Of a stretch of 64,000 nucleotides of DNA, positions 35,062 to 46,049 are shown one piece after another. The notes under the pieces were generated by a model that was not told where the DNA came from, did no database searches, and worked only from the letters and a program-made list of their open reading frames with translations. Position numbers and translations under genes: made by a program. Within the stretch, counting starts at the first letter, position 1. Every line of letters begins with the position of its first letter. This DNA is from Tillus elongatus (lineage: Eukaryota; Arthropoda; Insecta; Coleoptera; Cleridae). The stretch is from positions 83,933,406 to 83,997,405 of the forward strand of contig OZ023267.1 in NCBI GenBank assembly GCA_964006375.1, read 5' to 3'.

Positions 35062-35181
35062 AGGTGAGCTCCATGGGCTGTTAGAAGGTTCTATAATTCC
35101 TTATTCCAACATCCTGTCGACCTCGTCGTTAATGACCTGCTGGATTTTCGGGTTCTGTGGGCGGTAGCGCTGCTTGATACG

Positions 35182-35883
35182 TTATCTCCTCGACAGGCGG
35201 ATATGATGTTGTACTCGGTCGGTAGGGCCAGTTATTCGTTTGAAATATCCAAGTTCTTTCTCCAAGAACATATCAAGTTGACGTTGCTCTCGTGGAATCA
35301 ATTCCCCCAAGGTGTTCGTTTCCATAGTATGTATTGGAACTGCGGGCGGGGGTGGAGCTGCTGATGCCAGTAGTTCTCCATCGAGGTAGGTTTTAGCGGT
35401 CGGTAAATCTATAGGGAAGTCGTATTTCCCCAAAATATCCATCCCCAACACTATGTCTACCGGGAGGTGAGGCAGGTACAACAGGTCCCCTTGTATCTTC
35501 TTACTACCCAACACCAATTCAGTCACGTACATTTGTTGTACGGAGACCAGTCTTCCATCAGCGATGCGGGTGTTTACGTCTGGCAAGGAGGCGGCTTGTA
35601 AATAATCTGCGTCTATTTGCTCAAGTGCGGTATTGCTCAGAAAGGACCGGGTCGCCCCTGTGTCCAGCAAAGCACTGAAACACTTCTGGCCTACCCTTGT
35701 CCTGACTATGGGTCTGTTGTCAGTTCGAGATCGTCTGTCCATGGCCGAGGTGTCGTTGGAGTGGAACCGCTGGAGTCTCGGCCCTCCACAGTTCCCATCT
35801 AGTTTCCTGGACATTTGCAATCCCGGGATAACACCCCTGTCTTGCCACAGCGTGAACAAAACAGCCGTGGTGCCTTCTGACAC
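35182..35883 (-). pseudogene. pol: E2 protease
   Basis: Aspartic protease with ALLDTGATRSFLSN and VDIVLGMDIL. It overlaps the end of gag in the -1 frame like E1, but the corresponding heptamer reads AGGAAAC rather than GGGAAAC, so slippage should be weaker. It ends in TAA at 35182-35184, within a region open in E1. Confidence 0.85.
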
Positions 35884-36935
35884 TGGCTTCTCATGTGTCC
35901 TGTCTCATCACAATTCCAGCAAGTCGTACGCTCCATCTCGAAACGAACCTGCTTACTGGCTTCCGGACGGTCAGTCGTAGGCGAAGTCGGGGGTGTGAAA
36001 CGGTTCTTAGTGGGGGAACTAGTATTCCCACTTTCTTGCTGATCTGAAGGAGGCCGGCTAGGTTTTGGTGAGCCCTCCTTGGTATCCTTTAGTTCCTTCA
36101 ACATTGCCTCAATTACCTTTGTTTTTTCTATGAACGTACGTATATCTGGCACGTCGCAATTCCAGAGCATCTGTCGGAACTCTGGGCGCAGTTTTCTTCG
36201 TAACCAAGTCAATTCCTGTTGCCTGTTGATGTTTCCGTGCCGGCGTATGAGTGTCTGTAGCTCCGTTATGTAGGTAAACACGGGCTCACCGGCCTTGTGT
36301 AAACGACGACTGATTTCAGCTTCTAAATTTACGAAGTAATTTGCCGGGAAATAGAAACGCTTAAAATCCTCGATAAAGTCTTCCCACGATGTCCAGTACG
36401 CCCTATTATTCCGACACCACAGCAAGGCTTGACCTTCCAAGACCTGTGGCAACACTGGCAGAAGGCGGTCCGAAGATATGTTAAAGTGCAAGCGGATTTC
36501 TTCTAGGCGTTCTAAAAATGCTACGGGGTCAGACCTGCCCTGGAAATGCAGGTTCCACGCAAACAGATTGAGTGGTTCTGGTTTCCGAAATGTCTTGGTC
36601 ACAGGTGATATTGGCGGCGGGAATGGCTTTTGAGTAGGCGGTGTTAGGTGCCCGATTAAGTTTCCCGTTCGTGGTGACGACGGCGGCGACGCGGTAATGT
36701 TAGGCAGTGAGGCTGCCTCGGTGTGCGGCGGTCTTCCTTCTCGCAAAAATTTTATCAATTGCCTTCTCATTTCCTCAACCGTTGTCTGGGGTCGTAGGCA
36801 AAACCTCGCTAACTCTGTTTCCAGTTCAAGCTTCTTCAGCCTGTATATCCATCCTACCCGGCCGTCAAATCGGTCCGGGTCGGACTTCTCTTGAGGCCCA
36901 GGCTCGACGGCCTTGTTCGTTTTCGGGTCTGACAT
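35799..36935 (-). CDS. gag: E2 gag polyprotein
   Basis: Intact 378-residue frame, about 70 residues longer at the N-terminus than E1 gag. A charged N-terminal region with LKKLELETEL is followed by the retrotransposon-gag core (LNLFAWNLHFQGRSDPVAF to about residue 255), a Pro/Ser/Thr linker and two knuckles. CWNCDETGHMRSQC is a normal CX2CX4HX4C. CSRCGKTGVLSRDC has Val in place of the His, as E1 has Ile there. It ends in TAG at the frameshift position. Role: particle assembly and RNA packaging. Confidence 0.9.
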   Translation of the reverse strand: MSDPKTNKAVEPGPQEKSDPDRFDGRVGWIYRLKKLELETELARFCLRPQTTVEEMRRQLIKFLREGRPPHTEAASLPNITASPPSSPRTGNLIGHLTPPTQKPFPPPISPVTKTFRKPEPLNLFAWNLHFQGRSDPVAFLERLEEIRLHFNISSDRLLPVLPQVLEGQALLWCRNNRAYWTSWEDFIEDFKRFYFPANYFVNLEAEISRRLHKAGEPVFTYITELQTLIRRHGNINRQQELTWLRRKLRPEFRQMLWNCDVPDIRTFIEKTKVIEAMLKELKDTKEGSPKPSRPPSDQQESGNTSSPTKNRFTPPTSPTTDRPEASKQVRFEMERTTCWNCDETGHMRSQCQKAPRLFCSRCGKTGVLSRDCKCPGN

Positions 36936-37597
36936 TGTTCAGTACAGACAGCAAGGCGGCAAGACGGCGCTGCGAAGCTCTCGAAGATGTTAACGCAGTG
37001 TTAGGATGAAACGGGTCGGATTTGTCACAGTAGCTTGGTCAGCAGTGTTTAAAAAAATATATAAACACAAAGCAACAAAATAAGACAAAAACAAAAAAAA
37101 ATCGGTATAACAAAATTCTCCATAAGTTGAAACCAAAATAAAAAACACTATATATTAACGCTAAACTTAAGATGTTGATTAAAAGGAAATGTTACACTTA
37201 AAGCAAACAATCGTATTACGTAATGCAATAAACAAACATTCAAAGCTAGCGTGAGAAAAAAAAGTTAATTATTACTACCACAAAAATATTGCAAGATCAA
37301 CAGCTGCTTACAAAGAATTCTACTAAAGCAAAAGTGAATTAATGTTCACGGTTTCACAAAGTATTGATGATACGGCGATTGCTATCGTAGATAACAATAT
37401 TGTAATTCCCTTTTAAATTCTGCCTCTGTTTCAAACTAAAAATATACCGAATTCTTAAGATACAGGTAACATATCTTATCTACACTCCAACAACTCTTAT
37501 CACAATTAACGATAAACTGTGTACATTAAAATTTAAAAATTTCGAAATATTTACGACCACCTCCCTAAATCCACCTTTCTCTAATTTACTGACTTAG
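36936..37597 (-). other. E2 leader between primer site and gag
   Basis: About 660 bases, A/T-rich and without coding potential, much longer than the roughly 105-base E1 leader. Packaging signals would be expected here, but none could be identified. Confidence 0.5.
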
Positions 37598-37617
37598 GTC
37601 CCTGCTCGCAGGTGCCA
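37598..37617 (-). other. E2 primer-binding site, altered tRNA-Lys type
   Basis: The minus strand reads TGGCACCTGCGAGCAGGGAC. It shares the CGAGCAGGGAC part with E1 but has two extra bases and a substitution in the TGGCGCC part. This is either decay or use of another tRNA. Confidence 0.6.
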
Positions 37618-37619
37618 TT

Positions 37620-39831
37620 TGTGAGGGGTCAAATCGGGATAAGGTTATCTTTCCCTAATATGGGGAGGTTCCCACGGGATAACCTTATCAATACGGCTTT
37701 ATTACGGGATTTGCTCAGGCGCCAGCAGCGTGGGTTTAAAGGAAGACGCTGCGCTCCCTCAGGACTATATACATGTCCTTGGTTGCTATTTACAGCTACA
37801 CGGACCCGGGGTAAACTTCAGTGGAGACAGGGTTCGCCTAAGTCCTCAGGCGAAGTCCCTCAGGACTCCTTAATTATGGCCTGTGTATTAGAGAGCAGAA
37901 TGTTGCGTATTATGTTGGGGTTGATTGGTTGGGAAGCTTTGAATGAAATACCGTATAAAACAAATAATCTATTTACAAAAGTATTGGTGGGGAAATATTT
38001 ACAAAATATGTACAAAGAAATATTTACACAAGGGATTCTCCCGGCATACCCCACGTTTAAACTAACTTATTTGACAATCAATCAATTTATTAGAGACCAG
38101 AGGCAGAAACAGAAATATTCGCGAGTTATACGGACGGTATCACGAATAGGGGTGGTAAACTCGCGGATTGTAAACGGGCAGAAGCGTCCCGGGATCGCCA
38201 AAGCAAGGCACCGGACAGGTGGTCGGTTTAAGCATGCAATATGTGAATTGAAAGCCAACTCTAGGTGCAATATCAAGATTAGCTAACGGCTTGTTCTACT
38301 TTCTACTATCACTTAATTAATTACGGACCCTTAAGCATGCGTTGCAGTCATACGGACTCTACGACCTGAGGAAGTGTCTCCCTAGGGAGATGGAAATTTC
38401 CCCTCGACAAAATAAAGAAAGTCCTCCCTATCAAGTTAAAAGAAAACATAGCCTCCAAACAGTGCCTTCAGGACGGTCGGGATACCGGGTATCGCCAGAC
38501 TGTTTCGATCGCCAGGAATAGTGGAGACCTACTGCAGCCCGAAATATCCCAGCTGTTGTCCAGATCCAGGACCACGAGAGCTGCGCCACGGGAGACTACT
38601 TTGGGTGACTTGATCGTGACTAGGCCGCCACCGGATTCAAATCAACGTGCAGTCAGCCGCTTTGCTAGTGCTCTCGCGCTCTCGAGAGTACTCCAGCTCA
38701 GGAACGCAACCCTTTTGCGCCTCCCGACGAGAACAAAGAAAGCCCTTCCCCGAAGACTGAAAAACGGCAAGGTTTTCCCAATACTGTCGCTCGGACGGTC
38801 GAGACACCGGGTATCGCCAGACTGTTTCGATCGCCAGGAATGGTGGAGACCTACTGCAGCCCGAAATATCCCAGCTGTCGTCCAGATCCAGGACCACGAG
38901 AGCTGCGTCACGAGAGACCGCCTTGGGTGACTTGATCGTGACTAGACCGCCACCGGCTTGAAATCAACTTGTAGTCAGCCGCTTTGCTAGTGCACCCACG
39001 CTTCCGAGAAGACCGCAGCTTTGGAATGCGAGCCCCGGCTCCCCCAGGTCGCTCCGCTGATACCGACAGAAGTGAACGATGGACTTATTTATGCGAAGCT
39101 CCTTTGCGGCCGCCTCTCTGAAATAAAACCTCTGACAAACACAACAACATTCAATATCTTTTCCACACCTGGACTTTTAACGTTACCTCTGGCGAAGGCC
39201 ACCAAGCGCGCCAAGGTGTCCGCCGCCAGAGAGGGACGTCGATCCGTGGAAAACCCTTTCATACCGGTACTGCACCATACAGCTATAGAGACAGCGACCT
39301 ACCCAAACGAAGCGGAAATGAGCGGCCTGCTGAAGACGGCGTTCTCCACTTGCCACAGCTGCTAACTCTACTAAGCTGGTGCACCTAACGAATCGCTGCG
39401 TACTCTCCCACGGCCGGCCTGAAATACACAATAAAACCAAACACCAAGAATCGAGACCCGGACGGTGGCTGTTTCCTCTCCGTGACTGCTCCTGCGATCG
39501 CTGAAAGAGAACTCAATGGTTCAGCGCGTCACGGTGGATCTGCTGGCTCTCGCACGGTCCTGACGACTTTCAATGCCGGCGCCGCACACGCGTTGGTTGA
39601 TGCAGCGGACCAGCCCGTCCGTCCCCGCTTTCATCGTTTCGCATACCGCAGAACCCGCCTGGGCGATCTCAACCCGCCACCACCGGCCTCGCGACGTGCT
39701 CTTGAACTATATTTTATCAAACATTTACGAATGTTTTAATAACAACAATAAATTAAATTAAATACAGCTGGTACGGATCTATTCGCCTGTTAACTAATTA
39801 GATTACCTAATGACAATTACGTCACTTCGTG

Positions 39832-39834
<3 letters not shown>
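37620..39834 (-). repeat. E2 5' LTR (2215 bp)
   Basis: Direct copy of the split 3' LTR. It contains two rather than three 0.32-kb units. A plus-strand frame of about 220 codons (37612-38286), antisense to the element, recurs in both LTRs, but has no recognisable domain. Confidence 0.93.

Positions 39835-39878
<44 letters not shown>
39835..39878. repeat. (AT)n microsatellite, right flank of E2
   Basis: Continuation of the AT tract into which E2 inserted. Confidence 0.95.
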
Positions 39879-42707
39879 GTTTACATTTTCATAATATGAT
39901 AAGGAATTTATAAATTCTTTCCTCAAATATGAAATGAAACTTTAAGTGACAGTCTTAAGATTTAAGACTGGCTCAAATTTCCGTAAAAAGTTAAAACAAA
40001 ATACATTTTCAGTTTTCAATTTTAATTACGGATTAGGTATATAATTTGAATTTTCTTTATTTGAATATTATTTTATTTAAGTGGCAGACGTAAGTAATGT
40101 TCTTGTTTCTGGCAGCTTTTTGCATGAAAACATAAGTATTTTTCTTTACTTTCACTGCTTCAAATTTTAATAAAAAGGTAAAAATTAATTTTGATATTTT
40201 TTCAATCTTAATGACAGATTAGGTATATAGATAATTTGAATTTTATGTATTTTTTTAGATTTTTTTTGTAAAAAAATGTAGAAATCATTGTTTGTAAATT
40301 TTGGTGACATTTTTACAATTGTGAATTAATGTTTAGTAAATTATTGTAAAAAAAGTTTTCGGACTTGTAAACAAATTGTTTACAAAGAAAAATTTTTTTT
40401 TGAAGTTTCGTCGAAAAGCTTTTGGTGAATAATTATATCTTGGTAGGTACGTAAGTAACTTGAAAAGATTCGTTGGCCAGGAAAATCGGACCAGATTTTT
40501 CGGGAATATTTTAAGTTCATTTTTGGAACAATTTGTATTTTTTAAAACAATAGTTATTTTGATGAAATGGTACATTGTTTCTACTGTATAGATTATACTG
40601 ATAAACAAATTTGATGCCTGCTTTCATTAAAAAATACATATTTGCTATTAATGACATTTAAATGGAAATTCACTACCAAACCACATTGCTGAGTTTAGAC
40701 TTTTTTATCCACTCTTAAATACGTCCAGCTAGACATTTCTTATCTATCATTATATTTAAAAGGTTTCGTTAATAAAACTTAGACCATTTTTCCTGCGGTA
40801 CGTAAAAGTCTATTGTTTTTTTTTGTTTGCTAATAGAAAACTGTAATATAAGCACACAGTGTAGCATACATACATTATTCATATATATGCTAGCGAACTG
40901 TGAATTTTGACATCGGCAGGTATGGAAAATGTGAACAGAATAATGCATAAGACAAATACGTATATAGTGGTGTTGAGATATTGATGACAAGATATATATT
41001 CGCTAGCTCTATATTTTCCTTTATATATTAGAAAGCTTGTCATATATGAGTTAATACATAGAAGATTATTCAACTGAATTTTGCAAGACAGTGAATTCAC
41101 AAGGTAATACAATGTTTAAAGCATATTTGAATGAGAAGTTTCCCAAAAGCTAACTATCCCTAAGTAACAGGACACAGGCAACAATCAGTAATATTTCCAT
41201 ATTCTGTAAGAAAACTGACGACAGGTAAATTGATATTCTTTATAATAATGTGGGAAGTTTCAACTCGTGGTATCAACACACTTTTTGCATGACAATATAT
41301 TTCGAAACGTTCTGAGTTGCAACATAGCAGAAACCAAAAATGAAACTGTGTGTATGTGTGGGTGGATGTGTTTAGGTGTGTGTGCGTGCGGTGTGTAATT
41401 AGAAATCACGATATGGAATATAATTTTTAACCACTCGATTTAATGATGAAAAAGTTAACCAGCTTACTACAAGATGTTTTTTTGTTTAAGTAAAAAACTA
41501 TATAATTGTTATAAGTTAGTCAAATTATATTATATAAAGGTAATCTTTAACAGGGAAATAACCTATCCTACAGATCTTCTTTTTAAAGAGTCTGGGATTT
41601 TTGATTGTCGGCAACTCTTTGTGAAGTGGTTGCTGGTGTTTTGCTCAAAATGTTCTTATTTGCTACCTCCCATAAACCACGAATACGCGACGAGAAGTAG
41701 AGATGAAGGCGCATATGTACCCAAATGTGCAAAGACAATAGGCACCTGAAGCGGACAAATATGTCAAGGGCTTTGTTTGATAAGGGAGTGGCGAGTTGGA
41801 TTGGAGAAATGCCCAGATTGAGAGCACATCAAATGGTGGACTTCAAAAACTGGTACAACACAGAGTGACCAACAGTGACTTGTCAATGGCCTGCCACTGC
41901 ATTTGTTGGAGAATGTTTGCTGTTTCACTTGCTTGGGTAGTGTCTCGGTACACGGACAGCATTTCTCAGTGGGTGAAAAGAGGTGAGCGCGCGCGTGTGT
42001 GTGTGAGTGTGTGTGTGTGAGCGCGTGTGCGTATATGCGATGAGGAGGTGCAGGTGTGTAAGCGCAGATAGGTGTACATGTGGTCATGCGCCTGTGAGGA
42101 TATATAAGAGGTCAGTAAAGTATGGGTAGGTATGCACAGATGTGTGTGTGCGAGTGTTTTGGGATTGTGTGGATGTGTGTGTGTGCGTGCATGTGGGTGT
42201 GTATGGATGGAGGTGTACCTCAGTGTATGCATGTGTATGTATAGATTGTGATATGATGTAGCAATGTTTAGTTTGCAGTCTAGTAATATTCATGTACTGT
42301 CAACCCACGCACAAGTATAAAAATACTTTTGTGGGAGGATTTGTTTATTGGATTCTTGATTGTTTTATTAACTGCACATTATTTGTAGTCTGATTTATTG
42401 TAATTATTGCCCAATAAACTGTTATTATTATTATTATTATTATTATTATGTTTAGTAGACTCAACAATCCGGAATATAATCTTTCCTCTGATTTTTCTCA
42501 CAAGCTTATCACTTTCGAATACTGGTCATTTTTCTTTCTGACGCATTAGTTGATCTAATTTCAAGACGAAAAGTTCTTCGTAACCAGCTAAAGAAACGTC
42601 AAATATACGCTTTCTAGTAATTTTTCGATAACCTCTAGTGTTTTTAAAATGGGGACCATTTCGTGTATGTAGAATACTTTTTAGGGCGTAAGGTGTTTAT
42701 TTAATTT

Positions 42708-42718
<11 letters not shown>
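39879..42718. other. Intergenic, no gene recognised
   Basis: AT-rich. Around 40430-40720 is a diverged copy of a dispersed repeat also seen at about 52910-53220 (shared block AGGAAAATCGGAC). About 41985-42250 is a degenerate TG-rich microsatellite, and 42422-42449 is (ATT)n. Open frames here are low-complexity artefacts. Confidence 0.6.

Positions 42719-42798
<80 letters not shown>
42719..42798. repeat. (AT)n microsatellite
   Basis: Pure AT run preceded by (CATA)n. Confidence 0.95.
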
Positions 42799-42801
<3 letters not shown>

Positions 42802-43235
42802 TTTTATATTTCGTTTTCTAAATCAAGCTCTTATGAACAATTTTAACACACACAATACCAAAGTTTTACTTTGTTTTTTATATCAGCTCTAAATAAATCT
42901 AATAAGTTATTGATACTATATGTATTCAAAAAACAACATAAATAGTTTATTAATTTTTATAAGTTTACAAATGTATTATCCCCCACATAAGTCTATTACA
43001 CAAAAATCACTTATTTTATCCTTTTTTGCAATTTTAGAATATTTACTAGGCCTTTTTAATTGAATGCAAATTTCACTTAATTCTCTTCATCTAATCTAGG
43101 CAGCACAAATATAAACAGTTTTATGTATCTAAACTAGATACAACACATTGGTTACTAGGGCAACAGGCTGAATCCCAAGAAATATTTTTACATTGTGCAT
43201 CTCCAACACAAGCGACATCCTAATGGATTATTAAA

Positions 43236-43440
43236 TGTAGCAGGCCGAATAGCTAAGTTCGCGAGGTGAGTAACATCTAGAATCGGACTAGGTGGTCGCG
43301 GATTCAAGTAGGCGGTCTTTTTCACTCGAATGTGGAAAGGCTGGCTTCTGATGAGTTATGGGTGGTGTCCCTTGTCTATATGTGCATGTAAGGTCCCCCG
43401 CACAAGTGAAAGACTTCTGGGGACGTAGTTTGTCTACTGT
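43236..43440 (+). mobile_element. Possible tRNA-derived SINE relic
   Basis: A head of about 70 bases reads like a degraded tRNA: A-box-like GAATAGCTAAGTTCGCGAGG and B-box-like GGTCGCGGATTCAAG, spaced as in polymerase III promoters. The body is unrecognised and no clear tail or target duplication was seen. Low confidence. Confidence 0.35.
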
Positions 43441-44149
43441 AGTGTTATTATTATCTATAGCTTTGCTGTGACACTTCTTATAATACCAATATTTGTAAGT
43501 TTTAAATTGGTACTATCGACGTTCAAATGCAAATTATGATTATACTGTTCTTTAACGGTTATGAATAACACAGTTTTAAGGGTGTATTCTAAAATATAAT
43601 TATTTTCTTGAAACCAGCTTCGTTTGCAGATGCCTGACCGTGTCTAATACTAATACACGCTAATACTTATATATAGAATACACAAAGATGGACGGTAGTT
43701 CTAAGAAACAGAATGTCACGATTTGACTGCCTTTCCATATAGAATTGGTACAAAAAATTTTAATGCTTTGGAGTAAATAGTTTATAAAATTAGGCTACAT
43801 AAATTTAGCATGCGTGCGTGTGTAGAGAAATGGATGGCATTGAAAGGTTATCCACAAGCCGTTGAATAAATTTCACATAAATGAGTTTAAGCAGGTCGAC
43901 AATATGCTGAGGGGACAAAGTGAGTAGCGCTATATATTACAAAATTAAAAGTTACAGTTTTTGTATCATTTAATACGTAACGTAAAAATCCCATATCAAA
44001 TGTTTTAAGAAATTTAATTGAACTTATGTTACTGTTTCAGGGATCCTAAGAAAGGAGAAGCTTATATATAAGTACCGAGCAGTCAAGAAGCTTTTGGCAG
44101 TATGCAGAGAGAAGACTTGCTCTTATCATTAGTATCTCAACTTCTATCG

Positions 44150-44600
44150 CGAAAATATAAATATCTTCTGTTCTGTTATATGGTGCCATAAATCAAATTT
44201 CTCTATTCCGGAATGTACATTAGAAAAAATATACAGACCTTTTCATTTATGTTATTCATTTTTAACAACTCTTCTAAATACGTTTGCTTCGTGGGAAAGC
44301 TAGAAAACAATGAGGTTACATCAAATGAAATCAAGCCCTCGCCTTCAACCAACTTAACATTTTTAATTTCATTAGTAAATTTAAGCGAATTTGTTACTGA
44401 AAAACTTGTTTGTTTGACGAGATAGCCTTTAAACTCATTTGTCAACCACTTTGCTCAATTGTATGTCAGGGAATCTATAGCCGAAACAATGGGTCTCATT
44501 GATTTTCCTGCGTTATGAATTTTTGGGAGACAATACTTTTTGCGGACTTTTGATTTTGCAACTTGTAACTTTCTTCCTAAGTCTTTTGTTATAAGGTTGT
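44150..44600 (-). pseudogene. Penelope-like RT, 5' half (inverted)
   Basis: The minus strand carries the N-terminal RT part of a Penelope-like element: YCLPKIHNAGKSMRPIVSAI, then LTYN, a stop, AKWL, and LISFDVTSLFSSFP, the motif A with its catalytic Asp. It stops shortly after motif A near 44150. The remainder of the same element lies on the opposite strand from 44640, so the 5' half is inverted. Confidence 0.8.
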
Positions 44601-44639
44601 GACAATTCCTTAGATGTTTTTTTAACGTCTAACAGCTTT

Positions 44640-45612
44640 TTGGACAAACGCACGGGCAATGGGAAACTTCATATCGCCATTTATTGCGAACCTTTTCATG
44701 GGTAGATTTGAAACAGATCTTAAAGTGAAAGTGAGTATTTTTTAGAGTATGGTTTCGTTATGTGGATGATATTTTTGCAGTGGTTAACAGAAACATTTGC
44801 CAAATAGACGATTTTATTGTCCAATTGAACAATAAATTTCATTCTGTAAATTACCCACGAAATAGAAATTAAAAATAAACAACCCTTTCTATATGTACTA
44901 GTTGTCAAAAATGAAGACACTTTAGAATTCTATGTCCATGGGAAGCAAACCACCACTCTAAGTTGCATTCCAAATAACTCACATCATACGTACGCACAAA
45001 AATGGCCAGTCTGAATTTTTAGTAAACAGGCTAATTAATTTTTTTCTTTAAATAAAAAAAGATATACCAAAGAATTACGGTATATTAAGAACGTGGCCAA
45101 ATATAAGGAATCCACTACTTGCCTAGGAGAGAACTTAATTAAGAAACACAAAATGTTAGCGAAATCGACGAGTTTTAGAAGATGGAAAGCCGAAAAAGGC
45201 TTTGTTTGCTTACCATTTGAACCACGAATTACGAGGGGTCTAGATAACATTTTTTTAAACCAATTTGCAACTAAAATTCTCGACAAAAAATACTTAAAAA
45301 GCTTGCTAGGTAACCCAAAATACAAGGATAATACCGCGAAAATGTCGAGAATTTATGAAATAAGTTGTAAAGATTCTGGATTGTAGACGTATTTAAGTCT
45401 GACAAATAAAAAGATCTATTAAAATTAGATTTAATTGAAATTTAGCACAATTAAAATACGCTACTATAGATAGATTTTCCGTTGCCAGGCATATTTGTGA
45501 TAATAATCACCACGTAGATAAGGAGCATCTAAAGTTGATTAAAATTTTTAGACAACCGGTAGAGCTAAACTCTTTCGAAAGTATACATATTGCTAAATAT
45601 AGTAATAAACAA
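44640..45612 (+). pseudogene. Penelope-like RT 3' half and GIY-YIG endonuclease
   Basis: The plus strand resumes at RT motif B (AMGNFISPFIANLFMG), then after a frame change WFRYVDDIFAV with the catalytic YVDD, the thumb and linker (LLGNPKYKDNTAKMSRIYEI), and after a stop the GIY-YIG endonuclease region (TKRSIKIRFN, then FSVARHICDNNHHVDKEHLK). Penelope enzymes pair an RT with a GIY-YIG nuclease. Several stops and shifts make this a relic. Confidence 0.85.
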
Positions 45613-45842
45613 AAGGTATGAACTTGGCTTCGCCGCCTATGGTGAGTCTGTTGATAGATCACTTCACAAAAAGACCGGCAGAACCATGTCCGATAGATAA
45701 TAAAAAACAGTTCAGGTATTTCCGCCAAACGAAATATGTTAGTTTCTGTATTATTAGGCCGCCCTCAAGCGTTATGGACCGACTATCTGCACAAGAATAT
45801 AATCAGATCTGTAGATGTAATATATTTAGAATTATTCATCCA

Positions 45843-45877
45843 CTGATGACGCTAACTTGGTTAGTGAGACGATCGTC
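45843..45877 (+). ncRNA. Hammerhead-ribozyme-like relic downstream of the Penelope element
   Basis: CTGATGA, a 7-bp stem with UUG loop (CGCTAAC/GTTAGTG), then AGAC, a GATC loop and GTC. The order matches the minimal hammerhead with 2-bp stem III known from Penelope-like elements. The second core segment departs from the consensus GAAAC and needs one extra base, and stem I pairing is poor, so any ribozyme is degenerate. Confidence 0.35.
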
Positions 45878-46049
45878 AGGTTTATTAAATGTGTTGTGGT
45901 GATTTTGGTTCTCCACGTGTGCTTATCAGTACTCATCACAGGTTCCAATCTTCACTTAGTGTATTGAATACCTGTACAGGGTGAGCGAAACTCGATGTCC
46001 CGACTCTATTGTAAGAAAAGGAAAAAATCTGAAAAGAGGTTCTTAAATA

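Larger units (their letters stand above)
20762..39834 (-). mobile_element. Ty3/gypsy LTR retrotransposon E2, interrupted by E3
   Basis: Minus-strand element with LTRs beginning TGTGAGGGG and ending CGTGACA. The 5' LTR is 37620-39834. The 3' LTR is 20762-22945 plus 30878-31187, split by E3. The internal region carries gag, protease, RT, RNase H and integrase closely related to E1. Both outer flanks are (AT)n, so a 4-bp AT-type target duplication is probable but cannot be delimited. Without E3 it is about 11.1 kb, nearer to Ulysses than to Osvaldo in size. Several stops and a frameshift show it is older than E1. Confidence 0.93.

Noticed and set aside
37612..38286. 220-codon plus-strand frame in the E2 LTR, repeated at 20763-21392
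   Set aside because: Antisense to the element, present twice only because LTRs are duplicates, and without any recognisable domain.
41764..42293. His/Thr-rich minus-strand frames
   Set aside because: They translate a degenerate TG-rich microsatellite.
43340..43370. CTGATGAG resembling a hammerhead core
   Set aside because: No matching stem II or GAAA segment follows; chance match inside a SINE-like region.
44720..44920. Minus-strand 66-residue frame
   Set aside because: Shadow of the plus-strand Penelope YVDD region.
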